Source of the DNA: a virus | DNA: 27,206 nucleotides | Direction: 5' to 3' (one strand) | Virus record (IMG/VR): IMGVR_UViG_3300030328_001283 | Location: 1 to 27,206 of that record | Shown: positions 1-7,584 of the stretch, in pieces | How positions within the stretch are numbered: the stretch's first letter is position 1 | How the letters are laid out: every line of letters starts with the position of its first letter | Notes under the pieces: model-generated | Told to the model about the DNA's origin: nothing | What the model saw: only the letters and a program-made list of their open reading frames with translations | The model's database searches: none | Translations under genes and position numbers: made by a program

Positions 1-453
1 ATTGTCAGGTAAACCTATTTGTAATTGCTGACTACCTGCTGAGGTTTCTATTTCGTTAGCAGTACCTACTACTGCAAAAGTTTGACTATCAAGATCAACA
101 GAGCCAGTTCCACTATCTCCACTAAAATCTAAATCTTCTAAAGTAATTCTAGCAGCTACATAATCTACTACTGCTGCACTTGTTGGAATAGTAGTGTCAT
201 TGTCGTTAGAAGCAATACCATCAGCTTCATCAACAAACTTAGTTATTGTAATATTTTCTCCTGTATCTTTTAGTGAACCAAATTCTAGTGTTCCACTTGC
301 CTTAAAATCTCCTGCATTATTAAGATAAACACCAGTTTGATTTCCTGACCCATCTGTAAGCTCTCTTAACGAAGCACTAATAACTGCATTATCAATGGTT
401 TTGATAAGTCCTACATAAGTGTTTGATATTTTTGTGTTAAATAGACTTGCCAT
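1..453 (-). CDS. Tail-fibre or virion surface protein, 3' end cut off by the window
   Basis: The ORF starts at 453 and stays open for 151 codons to the window edge, so the C-terminus is missing. The N-terminal part contains no enzyme motif. It is rich in Gly, Ser, Thr and Asp, with short beta-like stretches such as LYLNNAGDFK-type and DLDFSGDSGTG segments, as expected of a fibrous virion protein that carries attachment or tail-fibre repeats further along. It follows the connector gene and a 32-residue basic ORF, and it starts inside the end of that ORF (17-nt overlap). I recognise this N-terminal pattern from marine phage structural proteins of unknown role, but I cannot assign adhesion or a receptor. 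It could instead be a head fibre, because its neighbours are head genes. Confidence 0.75.
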   Translation of the reverse strand, partial: MASLFNTKISNTYVGLIKTIDNAVISASLRELTDGSGNQTGVYLNNAGDFKASGTLEFGSLKDTGENITITKFVDEADGIASNDNDTTIPTSAAVVDYVAARITLEDLDFSGDSGTGSVDLDSQTFAVVGTANEIETSAGSQQLQIGLPDN

Positions 454-535
454 AATTTATCTTTTGTTTATTTTTCTTTTTTTTCAAAAATGTTTTTAAT
501 TTCTCTATGTTATTCTTCTTAGGTTTATATCTCAT
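437..535 (-). CDS. Small basic protein, 32 aa (hypothetical)
   Basis: The ATG at 535 overlaps the TGA of the connector gene in an ATGA junction. The ORF ends at 437, inside the first codons of the fibre gene. The product is mostly Lys and Asn, starts MRYKPKKNNIEKLK and has a run of four lysines. The coupling geometry matches that of firm gene pairs here, which is the main reason to report it. It may be a nucleic-acid-binding or head-packaged peptide, or only a translation-coupling bridge. No family is recognised. Confidence 0.4.
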   Translation of the reverse strand: MRYKPKKNNIEKLKTFLKKKKNKQKINYGKSI

Positions 536-1044
536 AATACCCAACCATTAAAAGTTTGATCTTGACTAGGACTTATTTGGTCATTTGTGTTACTTGTATA
601 TTCAGGAAAATTTGATTGATTAAAATTCATGTAATCTACAAATCTTCTACCATAATATTCTCCATTATCTCTTGCCTTTTTTACTATGTAGTCAAGTTCA
701 TCTTTTGAGACAGTCTCAGCAGTCTCGCTACTATGCTTAAATACGCCACCATTTCTTATTTGTATATAATGAAATGGGTAAAATGCTGCTTGTGCATACC
801 ATATTAAAGCAGGTACTATATAATCATTTAACAATGTCTTATATTTAGCGTTTTCACTAAGGTCAATGTCTCCACTTGTAATCAAAGAACTTATCTTATC
901 ATATAACGCTGTTCCTGTTATATTTTTTATTTCTAATTCCTGACTTAATTTGATAAAAGGCAAAATTTTGTCTGTATCAATATTGCCATCCATATTAGAA
1001 TTTCTTATTAAATCTGTTCTATTTAAAAAAAGTGCTGTTGCCAT
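532..1044 (-). CDS. Head-tail connector-like protein (DUF6712-like)
   Basis: The 170-residue product has a mainly helical composition. Its N-terminal half, around residues 28-50, has the pattern of helices followed by a G-T-A-L-Y motif (KNITGTALYDKI), and a hydrophobic Trp/Tyr-rich helix follows near residues 75-95. This resembles Bacteroidota-phage proteins that sit beside the portal and are modelled on gp6/gp15-type head-tail adaptors. It lies 2 nt after the portal stop codon and is coupled by ATGA to the next ORF. Position and helical pattern support a connector that docks under the portal ring. The DUF6712 link is from memory of the family pattern, and a different neck protein is possible. 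Confidence 0.5.
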   Translation of the reverse strand: MATALFLNRTDLIRNSNMDGNIDTDKILPFIKLSQELEIKNITGTALYDKISSLITSGDIDLSENAKYKTLLNDYIVPALIWYAQAAFYPFHYIQIRNGGVFKHSSETAETVSKDELDYIVKKARDNGEYYGRRFVDYMNFNQSNFPEYTSNTNDQISPSQDQTFNGWVL

Positions 1045-1046
1045 AA

Positions 1047-2942
1047 TTATTTCTTTTTCTTCTTGCCAAACATTTTATCATAGTACGCCTTTGTGTACCC
1101 TTTATATCTCATATCTTTAGGTGCTACTGGTACTTTTTGTGCATTTCTAGGAAACTTAAAACCTAGACTTTTAGCTTGTCCTGATGTTATTTGTTTTCCC
1201 ATACCTGCATTATCCCATTTTTTTAAGTATGTCTGTCTATACCATCTATGCTGACAGCGACTTCCCCCTTTGTATAACCATATAGAATATTTGCCTGTAC
1301 CTTTTTTTCCACCTTTAGAAAATTTAGGGTTTACTGCTTTTTTTGTCATTTCTAAAATGTCCTCTTTTCTATATACCTTTTTTGCTCTAACCATTTTTTT
1401 ACAAAATTCCCTAGAATTAGAACCAGTCTTTGTAGGGTTGTAAACATACCTTACTAAAAATTTACTTAATTTTTCTACTGATTGTTTACTTGTTCCATCT
1501 TGAGCACTATCTTTTGTTTTTCTAGCTATACCTGTACTTACAAATTCATATATTTTTGATAGTGTAGATTTCTTTTCTTTATTAAGCTCTTGTATAACGC
1601 CATCTAATTCGTGGTCTTGTTCATAATCTACTGGTCTTTGATCTACTAAATCATAGTCTTTTAAAAGTTCTTCTTCTGTCTGTCCTAAGTTTATTAATTC
1701 ATCAGCAATTTCACTACCTAATTTATCATCTAAATCAGGGTTTTCTTTGCTCATTTGTATTCCAGTTTCTTCTTCTATATCTTCATCATCCATTAGGTCT
1801 GTATCTACCTCAGTAAATTCAAGAGGTTGTAAGGTTACAAAATAAAGTTTTAGACTAATATCATTATAAGCTAATATTTTGTCAAAACAGTCTATTAAAA
1901 TCTCTTGTAGAGGTCTAATAACTGTATTATCAAAAAGCAAACTTGCAGTTTTAATCTCATCTGCATTAGAACCAAAGCCACCATTTTCTCTAATACCTAA
2001 AAGGAAAGGACTAACTATTCTATGACCTATCATTATTTTTCTTGAACACTCATTACTTAAAAATTCATATTGTTGGTGTGCATCAGATAATTGTACTGGT
2101 GTTAAACTTGGTTCTTGTTCTTTAGAATCTGAAAAACTAAGTATAAATTTACCTGCATTACTTGATCCACTAAACTTTTGAGCTATTTTGCTTTCTAATA
2201 ATCTTCTTTCTTCAGGGTTTGGAACTCCATTGTGCATTGAAATTAACATTGTAGGACTTAAACCTTGTTGTATATTGTTAATATGATAATTGCTTATTTC
2301 TTCTTCTAGCTCACAATACTGAATACATCCATTCCAAGAGGGTGTACAATAGTAGTATAAACCTGCTTTATAAGGTTTTATATAATATATTTCTATTGAA
2401 TCTTTACTTGTTCCAAATGCAGCTATTCTTTTAGGTTCTTCATTTGGTTTTATTTTAGACCAGTCTTTAAAATAATAGTATGCTTCAACATCTCCTTTTT
2501 CATTTGCTTTTTCAGCTCTTAATGTTTCTACTGGAAAATGCTCTACTTGTGCTATTGTTTTTCTATCTTTTGAATAAACAACCTGTATAGCTGCTTGACC
2601 AAACAAATAAAAATCATAACATAATTTTCTAACACAGTCTTTATGGAATAATGAGACCATTTTAGCGTACTGGTCAGGTTTTTTATTAGCATTTAAGGCA
2701 TTTAGACCTTTTCCGAATATTTGTTGTGCTATGCCATTAACAGCAGCGTTATTTGTTGCACTACCATTGTATCTGTCTAAGATAAACTGGAAATAATTGT
2801 TATCTTCCCCAAACGAAACCCAGTCTCTATTAGACTGTTCTTTCATTACTGGTGTAGTATAACTACTTAAATTTACTAAACTAATTTCAGACTTTGATTT
2901 TTTTACAAATTGTCCTAAACTATTTCTTTTTCTATTTTTCAT
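1047..2942 (-). CDS. Portal protein with an extra C-terminal domain
   Basis: This 631-residue protein is the likely dodecameric portal through which DNA is packaged and ejected. Residues 1-440 follow the portal pattern of Bacteroidota siphophages: a basic N-terminus, then NGIAQQIFGKGL and LFGQAAIQVVYSKD around residues 70-125, and a long helical stretch with HRIVSPFLLGIRENGGFGSNADEIK-like composition near 305-335 that corresponds to the portal stem and wing. The part from about 451 to 631 is not typical of portals: it is Lys-rich, with SREFCKKMV near 510, KYSIWLYKGGSRCQHRW near 551-567 and a poly-Lys end. Its start overlaps the upstream gene by ATGA. The family is inferred from length, context and general pattern rather than a single catalytic motif, because portals have none. 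Confidence 0.75.
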   Translation of the reverse strand: MKNRKRNSLGQFVKKSKSEISLVNLSSYTTPVMKEQSNRDWVSFGEDNNYFQFILDRYNGSATNNAAVNGIAQQIFGKGLNALNANKKPDQYAKMVSLFHKDCVRKLCYDFYLFGQAAIQVVYSKDRKTIAQVEHFPVETLRAEKANEKGDVEAYYYFKDWSKIKPNEEPKRIAAFGTSKDSIEIYYIKPYKAGLYYYCTPSWNGCIQYCELEEEISNYHINNIQQGLSPTMLISMHNGVPNPEERRLLESKIAQKFSGSSNAGKFILSFSDSKEQEPSLTPVQLSDAHQQYEFLSNECSRKIMIGHRIVSPFLLGIRENGGFGSNADEIKTASLLFDNTVIRPLQEILIDCFDKILAYNDISLKLYFVTLQPLEFTEVDTDLMDDEDIEEETGIQMSKENPDLDDKLGSEIADELINLGQTEEELLKDYDLVDQRPVDYEQDHELDGVIQELNKEKKSTLSKIYEFVSTGIARKTKDSAQDGTSKQSVEKLSKFLVRYVYNPTKTGSNSREFCKKMVRAKKVYRKEDILEMTKKAVNPKFSKGGKKGTGKYSIWLYKGGSRCQHRWYRQTYLKKWDNAGMGKQITSGQAKSLGFKFPRNAQKVPVAPKDMRYKGYTKAYYDKMFGKKKKK

Positions 2943-3382
2943 ATTACAATATACTCATTATCAAATGAATTATTTGTTACATATTGATCCTTATTTATAC
3001 TATAATGGTCATTATCGTTTTTCTGATCTATGTCTTGGTCAGTAACAAATATTCTATCTTTATAAACTCTTTCTTTTTGGTTGCTATCTGTTTGCCATAT
3101 TTCATCATACATTTCCCAAAGACTTAAATTCGTATTCCAGTAATTAAAATCTGCATATAAATCTAAATCATAAAATCTTGCTTCTTTAAAAATACTATTA
3201 CCACTACCATCTACATAATTATTTGTAAACTGCATGTAGTTTCCACTTGTAGTAACTGTATCTTCAAAATATGTAAAGTTTTTGTTTAACGAAGCATCTC
3301 TTACATCAATAGTAAATGACCCTAAATATTCTCTAGGTATTACACTAAGTGTTTGAGATGAATTTGTAGTCAATACTATCAT
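2939..3382 (-). CDS. Conserved structural protein, 147 aa (adaptor or neck candidate)
   Basis: The N-terminus, MIVLTTNSSQTLSVIPREY, looks like a beta-rich immunoglobulin-like or adaptor fold, and the C-terminus has the recurring pattern V-Y-K-D-R-I-F-V-T-D-Q followed by YSINKDQY. I associate this end with short virion proteins of Bacteroidota phages whose role is not known. There are no signal peptide, membrane segment or Cys residues. The gene has its own terminator-promoter interval upstream (3389-3447) and is coupled to the portal gene by an ATGA overlap, which argues for a part used together with the portal. An adaptor, a head-decoration protein and a small tail protein all remain possible. 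Confidence 0.55.
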   Translation of the reverse strand: MIVLTTNSSQTLSVIPREYLGSFTIDVRDASLNKNFTYFEDTVTTSGNYMQFTNNYVDGSGNSIFKEARFYDLDLYADFNYWNTNLSLWEMYDEIWQTDSNQKERVYKDRIFVTDQDIDQKNDNDHYSINKDQYVTNNSFDNEYIVI

Positions 3383-3388
3383 TATGTA

Positions 3389-3415
3389 TATAACGATTAA
3401 AATAAGTCAATTTGT
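3389..3415 (-). promoter_or_regulatory. Putative phage promoter, CAAA box plus TCGTTATA
   Basis: On the minus strand ACAAA (3415-3411) is followed by ATCGTTATA, whose octamer TCGTTATA is at 3396-3389. Six bases separate it from the ATG at 3382. The two elements span 22 nt from the A of ACAAA to the G of TCG, exactly as at 7590-7611 and 5708-5729. It lies just downstream of the terminator at 3421-3447. The promoter role is inferred. Confidence 0.5.
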
Positions 3416-3416
3416 A

Positions 3417-3447
3417 AAATAAAAAAGCACCCTGAAAAGAGTGCTTT
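3417..3447 (-). terminator. Intrinsic terminator after the tail-tube-like gene
   Basis: On the minus strand AAAGCACTC and GGGTGCTTT pair across a TTTTCA loop (9 bp with one wobble pair), followed by TTTATTTT. It lies about 42 nt after the stop codon at 3490. The U-rich tail touches the upstream box of the promoter for the next gene, so termination and re-initiation are compressed into about 60 bp. Confidence 0.8.
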
Positions 3448-3489
3448 ATTATACTAATATTAAGAGTTTATTAGTGCTGAGATAGCAGA

Positions 3490-4014
3490 TTAGTTTACAT
3501 CTATTTGTGTACCCTGTGATTCTGCATTGTATGCTGCTGTTGTAACAAAGTCAGGTGCTTCTGTTTCTTGTGAAACAAATGTTAAAGAGTACCCAAAAAG
3601 GTCTCCCATAGCTGCACCATTACTAAATGTTCCAGTAGTTAGCTCACATCCGTGATCTTTACCTACTAATCTAAAATTACCATTATAATCTTCTACTATA
3701 ATGTGAGGTCTTGATACTGCAAGTAATTTAATCTCAGCTTGTGTTTTTTCTTCTTGGAAGATTAGGTTCATTACAACTGTTGTTTCGTAAAAAGTCGTTC
3801 CATTTTCTCTACTACTTGTTACAGTAGTATCTAAAGTTGATGTACCTTTTACATCAAACTTCATAAATGTAGGACTTCCACCAAAATCAGTTACCATTTC
3901 ATTCGCAATAGTTAAAGCACCTAAAGTACCATAATCAGCAAATGTAATAGATTTAATTCCACCTACCCCTGATTTACAAGGTAACTCTCTCCCTTTTGTT
4001 AATGTACAAGCCAT
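3490..4014 (-). CDS. Probable major tail tube (or other abundant virion) protein
   Basis: The 174-residue protein is rich in Thr, Gly and Phe and looks all-beta, with no membrane or signal segment. It starts MACTLTKGRELPCKSGVGG and near residues 115-150 has GKDHGCELTTGTFSNG, then AMGDLFGYSLTFVSQE, a strand-turn-strand pattern I associate with Bacteroidota-phage tail tube-like proteins. Strong terminators lie on both sides (4036-4062 and 3417-3447), as expected for a highly expressed monocistron set apart from the capsid gene. No TCGTTATA site is found in its upstream gap, so it probably depends on read-through from the capsid transcript. A head-decoration protein is the main alternative. The placement next to the capsid gene, far from the tape measure, makes the tail tube call tentative. 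Confidence 0.5.
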   Translation of the reverse strand: MACTLTKGRELPCKSGVGGIKSITFADYGTLGALTIANEMVTDFGGSPTFMKFDVKGTSTLDTTVTSSRENGTTFYETTVVMNLIFQEEKTQAEIKLLAVSRPHIIVEDYNGNFRLVGKDHGCELTTGTFSNGAAMGDLFGYSLTFVSQETEAPDFVTTAAYNAESQGTQIDVN

Positions 4015-4035
4015 ATTATTATATTTTAAAAGGTT

Positions 4036-4066
4036 AAAAAAAAGGTAGAGTAAAACCCTACCCCTT
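4036..4066 (-). terminator. Intrinsic terminator after the major capsid gene
   Basis: On the minus strand GGTAG and CTACC pair (4062-4058 with 4048-4044) around a GGTTTTACT-like loop that can extend the stem, followed by eight U residues (4043-4036). It lies 13 nt past the capsid stop codon. It probably terminates partly, letting a fraction of transcripts reach the next gene. Confidence 0.8.
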
Positions 4067-4078
4067 TTTATAAATTAT

Positions 4079-5005
4079 TTATACTGTTGGATCGTAAAGT
4101 ACAATTTCGCTTCCGATTCCATACTGAACACCTGCTGTGTATCTAGCCACAAATCTTACATTTTGAGAACCATCTAAGTCTGCCATATCTAAAACTTTTA
4201 CAAGATTTAAATCATTTAATAGACCTGTTCCAAAATATAAATTAGATTTTTGTGCTAACATCATTTGGTTGTCAGAAAGACCATTAGCCATAAAGATATT
4301 GACACCATCAAATGAAAGACCCTGTCCTGAGTACCACATTTGACCTTTATCATCAATACCATTAGCACCAACGCCAATAGAATAACCACCTAAAGCTCTA
4401 ACATACGCTTTCGCTACATTTTTAGAAACATATAGGTTTAAATCTTCTTTACCATAGATTGTATTAGGACAAGCATCTACTACTTTGCCCATTTCTGCAA
4501 TAACATTTGCGTGAGTTACAGTAGTTCCTGTAATGTCAGAAACATCTGAATCTGCTTTTGCTAGTGTAACTAGACCATCATATTCTCCTGCACTTGCATT
4601 TGCACCTACCCAAATATTTGTTTCGTTTTTAGCTGCTATTTCTGCTGAAATATGACCGATAAAAAAGTCTGAAAATTTAGGTGGCATATTTTCAAATGCT
4701 GAATAACCCATTTGAGCTGCTTCCCAGTCAGACACAAAAGGAGTTTTACATAATTCTAAGTTTACTTGAAATTCCTCAGGTTGTATAATTCTCTCAGTAA
4801 GAGTTACATTTCCTGCATCAGTAAAATCACAACTAGTATTTGCGATTAGTCCACTTGTAGCTACCTTTTTGATAACTTCTTTGTATTTAATATTAGGTTT
4901 AACTTCAATACCACCTTGTTCGATAGTGTTTGAAGAAAGGAGAGCTGCTGCGATATATTTTCCTGCAAATTCCCCTGCATAAGTTGATGTAATTGATAAC
5001 GCCAT
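4079..5005 (-). CDS. Major capsid protein
   Basis: The 308-residue protein forms the icosahedral head shell and probably has the HK97 fold. The sequence shows a mixed alpha/beta soluble protein with an N-terminal helical region, a middle section with GHISAEIAAKNETNIWVG near residues 117-134, an A-domain-like part with YVSKNVAKAYVRALGGYSIG around 192-211, and a beta-rich C-terminal end with VRFVARYTAGVQYGIGSEIV near 283-302. Its context is decisive: protease, scaffold, capsid, with a strong terminator directly after it. It lies 10 nt after the acidic scaffold gene and shares that gene's promoter. Less AT-skewed codons and many Ala/Gly residues fit high expression. No delta domain is seen at its N-terminus, consistent with the separate acidic gene acting as scaffold. 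Confidence 0.85.
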   Translation of the reverse strand: MALSITSTYAGEFAGKYIAAALLSSNTIEQGGIEVKPNIKYKEVIKKVATSGLIANTSCDFTDAGNVTLTERIIQPEEFQVNLELCKTPFVSDWEAAQMGYSAFENMPPKFSDFFIGHISAEIAAKNETNIWVGANASAGEYDGLVTLAKADSDVSDITGTTVTHANVIAEMGKVVDACPNTIYGKEDLNLYVSKNVAKAYVRALGGYSIGVGANGIDDKGQMWYSGQGLSFDGVNIFMANGLSDNQMMLAQKSNLYFGTGLLNDLNLVKVLDMADLDGSQNVRFVARYTAGVQYGIGSEIVLYDPTV

Positions 5006-5015
5006 TTTTTAAAAT

Positions 5016-5693
5016 TTATTTATTATTTATTTTACTTAAAACTCTATCTAAAGTTGATAGTTTTCTTCTTTGTGAAAAATGAAATTTATCTTTTTTAACT
5101 ACTGCTTCAGGACTATGTTTAATAGGTTCAGTAGCAGGTGCAGATAATTCTTCTTTCAATTCTTCTTTAACTTCTTCTTCTTCTGAAACTTTATCTTCAA
5201 CGACTTCTTCTTCGTTTACTTCGTTTTCAGAAAATTCTTCTTTTATAGTTCTTGACTTAGGTTGTCTAGGAGTAGCATCTTCTGCTTCTGCTTCGACTTC
5301 TTCTTTATCTTCGTATGATCTCATTTCTTCGACCACTTTTTCTAAATCAGAAACTCTGTCTTTTAATTCTTCATAGAATTTATACAAGTCCTCTTTTTCT
5401 TCTTCGGACTTTTCTTCTGCTTCCACTTCCTCTTTTTCAGGTGCTTCATCAGAAACTTCTCTAACATCAGCAATTACACCTTCTTCTTCAACAACGACTA
5501 ACTCGCCTGATTCTAAGATGTATTCGCCAACTGGCATAGCAACCTTTTCATCTTCTGTTACGATAAAGATTTCTTGCCCTTTTTCAAATGATTCTGCTTC
5601 TACAACAGTACCATTTTCTAACTTTCTTTCTTCAAGTTCTACTTGAATATTCAAAAGTGTACGAATTTTGTTTACCATTTCACTACTTTTCAT
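5016..5693 (-). CDS. Acidic scaffold-like capsid assembly protein
   Basis: This 225-residue protein has two parts. Residues 1-80 look beta-rich and compact, with LENGTVVEAESFEKGQEIF and MPVGEYILESGELVVVEE. Residues 80-200 are extremely rich in Glu with scattered Val and Ser and probably form a coiled coil (YKFYEELKDRVSDLEKVVEE). The end is basic (HFSQRRKLSTLDRVL). A highly charged helical protein directly before the capsid gene is the classic profile of a scaffold that binds capsid subunits through its C-terminus and is removed by the protease. It has its own promoter candidate at 5703-5729. Its exact stoichiometry and cleavage sites cannot be read from sequence. A decoration role for the N-terminal domain is possible. 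Confidence 0.65.
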   Translation of the reverse strand: MKSSEMVNKIRTLLNIQVELEERKLENGTVVEAESFEKGQEIFIVTEDEKVAMPVGEYILESGELVVVEEEGVIADVREVSDEAPEKEEVEAEEKSEEEKEDLYKFYEELKDRVSDLEKVVEEMRSYEDKEEVEAEAEDATPRQPKSRTIKEEFSENEVNEEEVVEDKVSEEEEVKEELKEELSAPATEPIKHSPEAVVKKDKFHFSQRRKLSTLDRVLSKINNK

Positions 5694-5702
5694 AATTACT
5701 TA

Positions 5703-5729
5703 TTTAACGATTTATAAATTTAATTTTGC
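5703..5729 (-). promoter_or_regulatory. Putative phage promoter before the scaffold-capsid genes
   Basis: The minus strand shows GCAAAA (5729-5724) and then ATCGTTAAA, a one-base variant of TCGTTATA, at 5710-5703. Nine bases remain before the ATG at 5693. The spacing between the two elements is identical to that at 3389-3415 and 7585-7611. It would drive scaffold and capsid independently of the protease transcript. Function is inferred. Confidence 0.45.
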
Positions 5730-5733
5730 ATTT

Positions 5734-5889
5734 TTAACTTGCAACTCTGCTTATTACTCCTATGCCTTGAGCCCATATAGAGCCATCACAGCACTCCCTA
5801 GAGTATGTATCTTTATCTTTACATAGACAAGCTCTAGTGCTTCCTTTAGGACTTGTTCTACTTGGTATATATGTTTCTTTAGAATGCAC
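5734..5889 (-). CDS. Cysteine-rich mini-protein, 51 aa, GTG start
   Basis: The only in-frame start is GTG at 5889, because a TAG stop lies directly before it. The ORF overlaps the last 11 nt of the upstream gene. The product carries four cysteines in a tight cluster, ACLCKDKDTYSRECCDG at residues 20-36, followed by SIWAQGIG. The Cys-x-Cys...Cys-Cys spacing suggests zinc or iron binding or disulfides. I recognise the pattern from small ORFs next to capsid genes in Bacteroidota phages, without a known function. It sits between the duplicated scaffold-module genes and the scaffold gene, so a minor head protein or assembly factor is plausible. It is too short for routine gene callers and uses a rare start. 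Confidence 0.6.
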   Translation of the reverse strand: MHSKETYIPSRTSPKGSTRACLCKDKDTYSRECCDGSIWAQGIGVISRVAS

Positions 5890-6268
5890 CTAATAAAGCA
5901 TTTATAGATTTAACAATTTGCCCATCAGAGTTTTGTAAAGAACTCCTATAAGCATCTATTTGGTTAATAGCAACTTTTGCATCACTAGGTACATCTACAC
6001 CCAATTCTTTTGTTGCTTTTATTATTTCATCAGACATCTTTTCAGATTTTTGTACATCTTTTAAAACTTCTTTTATTTTACTACGAATTTTACCATCTAA
6101 TGTACTAATTACTTTATTTATATCTGATTCAACAGAATCTCCTGATTTTTTAATTTTATCATATAGCTTTACTAGATCACTTACTTTTGCTAATTCTACT
6201 TTCTCTAACTCTACCTTATCTTTAGGGAGTTTGTTTAATACTTTGTTTATGTTATGTTTATTAATCAT
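5879..6268 (-). CDS. Stand-alone scaffold-module paralog 1 (129 aa)
   Basis: The predicted protein is almost entirely helical and Lys/Glu/Val-rich, without Cys or Trp. Its first 21 residues are nearly the same as those of the neighbouring 125-residue protein: MINK.NINKVL.KLPKDKVEL. Both have an ATKELGVD or AAKELGVD motif starting at residue 85. The same two motifs occur in the C-terminal part of the XkdF-like protease just upstream, at about the same distance. The gene therefore looks like a duplicated copy of the protease's scaffold tail that gained its own start codon. A role in capsid assembly is inferred from location and helical composition. It follows the other copy by 8 nt in one transcription unit. 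Confidence 0.7.
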   Translation of the reverse strand: MINKHNINKVLNKLPKDKVELEKVELAKVSDLVKLYDKIKKSGDSVESDINKVISTLDGKIRSKIKEVLKDVQKSEKMSDEIIKATKELGVDVPSDAKVAINQIDAYRSSLQNSDGQIVKSINALLGAF

Positions 6269-6276
6269 AATTTTTA

Positions 6277-6654
6277 TTATTTTATTTTTGCTAACGCCTG
6301 TATTATTCTTTCTACTATTGCTAAATTTTCATCTGTATCTTTAACTACAACCCTATAAGGTTTCATAAACATACTAGCATCAACACCTAATTCTTTTGCA
6401 GCTTTTACATCTTTATTAGCTTGATCTTCTGCTTTTTTCTGTATTTGTGATGATTCTACGCTTAAACGACTAGCTTTTGTTTTAATAGCCAGTAATTCCT
6501 TTCTTTTAGAAACAAACTCACTTACTACTTCTTCTATTTTTTTTCTAACTGTAAAAGCATCTTCTTGATATTTTTTATAATCATCTAAAGCTAATTCTAC
6601 TTTATCTTTAGGTAATTTTTTTAATACTTTATTAATGTTGGTCTTGTTTATCAT
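6277..6654 (-). CDS. Stand-alone scaffold-module paralog 2 (125 aa)
   Basis: The protein is helical, starts MINKTNINKVLKKLPKDKVE and has VELALDD near residue 19 and AAKELGVD at 85-92. Both motifs are shared with the C-terminal part of the XkdF-like protease (VELALIDDL at 202, ATKELGID at 266) and with the neighbouring 129-residue protein. The middle section is a candidate coiled coil (SEFVSKRKELLAIKTK). The gene starts 1 nt after the protease stop codon and shares the protease promoter. Most likely it is an auxiliary scaffold or minor capsid protein that arose by tandem duplication. No enzyme motif is seen. Confidence 0.7.
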   Translation of the reverse strand: MINKTNINKVLKKLPKDKVELALDDYKKYQEDAFTVRKKIEEVVSEFVSKRKELLAIKTKASRLSVESSQIQKKAEDQANKDVKAAKELGVDASMFMKPYRVVVKDTDENLAIVERIIQALAKIK

Positions 6655-6655
6655 T

Positions 6656-7579
6656 TTATTTACTTGATTTTATTATTTTTCTTCCTATAGATGCTCTATT
6701 ATTAATTGCTGTAGTATGTTTTTGTATTTTTTTGGTTAATTCTGCTACCTTTGGAGGTAGGTCTATACCTAATTCTTTAGTAGCTTCCTTTATTTGTTTT
6801 CCTATTTTTAAATAAGATTCAAATTCAGCAAAACCTGAATTACTAAGGTTACCTAAGGATCTAGTTTTGTTTTCTATTTCTGAAACCAAACTATCGAATA
6901 ATTTTTTACTCTCTTTATCATATTTCTCTGCTTTAGAAACATAGACCTCTAAATCATCTATTAAAGCTAATTCTACTCTTTCTCCTTTTACAATACTTGT
7001 AATCTGACTAAGTAATAAATCTGCTTTTTCTTCTTCACTAAGTCCAGTAGTATTATCTTGTGGTCTTTCCATTTTATCTGCAAAGTACCCCTCTATTGAG
7101 AATCCTTTTACTTTACCTGTTTTAACATACTCATTCCACACATCATCATTGTTTACTTTGACAGCACCCATCCAAGTACCTACTGGTACATCTAAACCAT
7201 ACTTTCTTGACTTGTCAAATTTAGTATCTTCTACTATCCAACTTTCTACTAGAGTAAGTCCACTTAATTCATGCTTATGTTCTAGTGTTGAATTATTTTG
7301 ATTACCATTTTTAAGGTATAATTGTGATGCTTTCTCTACTGTGTCCTTAGAAAAATAAATATAATATTCATCTTTTCCTGCTTTTCTGTAAATAGGTTTA
7401 TTTGGAATAAGTAATGCACCCATTAATATCTTTTTTTCTTTATTAACTTCTGCAAGTTTTATCTCATCAGACTTTAATGCTAAAAAATTTTCTTCTATTG
7501 CAGGGTTTTCTACTATTGAGATTGCTTCAATGCCCATCATACTTTGAGCTTCATCTAAAATAAGTTCTACGATTCTCAT
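6656..7579 (-). CDS. XkdF-like prohead protease fused to a scaffold-like C-terminal module
   Basis: Residues 45-170 match the XkdF-type phage serine protease pattern: a beta-strand GALLIPNKPIYR, a long YFSKDTVEKASQLYL helix, a conserved His in LEHKHELSG (H101), VESWIVEDTK, then VGTWMGAVKV and the Ser-containing GFSIEGYF (S161). In this family the His and Ser are thought to be catalytic and the enzyme processes head proteins during maturation. Residues 200-307 form a helical, charged tail with VELALIDDL and ATKELGIDLPP, which resembles an internal scaffold that would be released by cleavage. The gene has its own promoter candidate 5 nt before the ATG and heads the head-gene cluster. The fused tail explains why two small paralogs lie directly after it. 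Confidence 0.75.
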   Translation of the reverse strand: MRIVELILDEAQSMMGIEAISIVENPAIEENFLALKSDEIKLAEVNKEKKILMGALLIPNKPIYRKAGKDEYYIYFSKDTVEKASQLYLKNGNQNNSTLEHKHELSGLTLVESWIVEDTKFDKSRKYGLDVPVGTWMGAVKVNNDDVWNEYVKTGKVKGFSIEGYFADKMERPQDNTTGLSEEEKADLLLSQITSIVKGERVELALIDDLEVYVSKAEKYDKESKKLFDSLVSEIENKTRSLGNLSNSGFAEFESYLKIGKQIKEATKELGIDLPPKVAELTKKIQKHTTAINNRASIGRKIIKSSK

Positions 7580-7584
7580 ATTTT

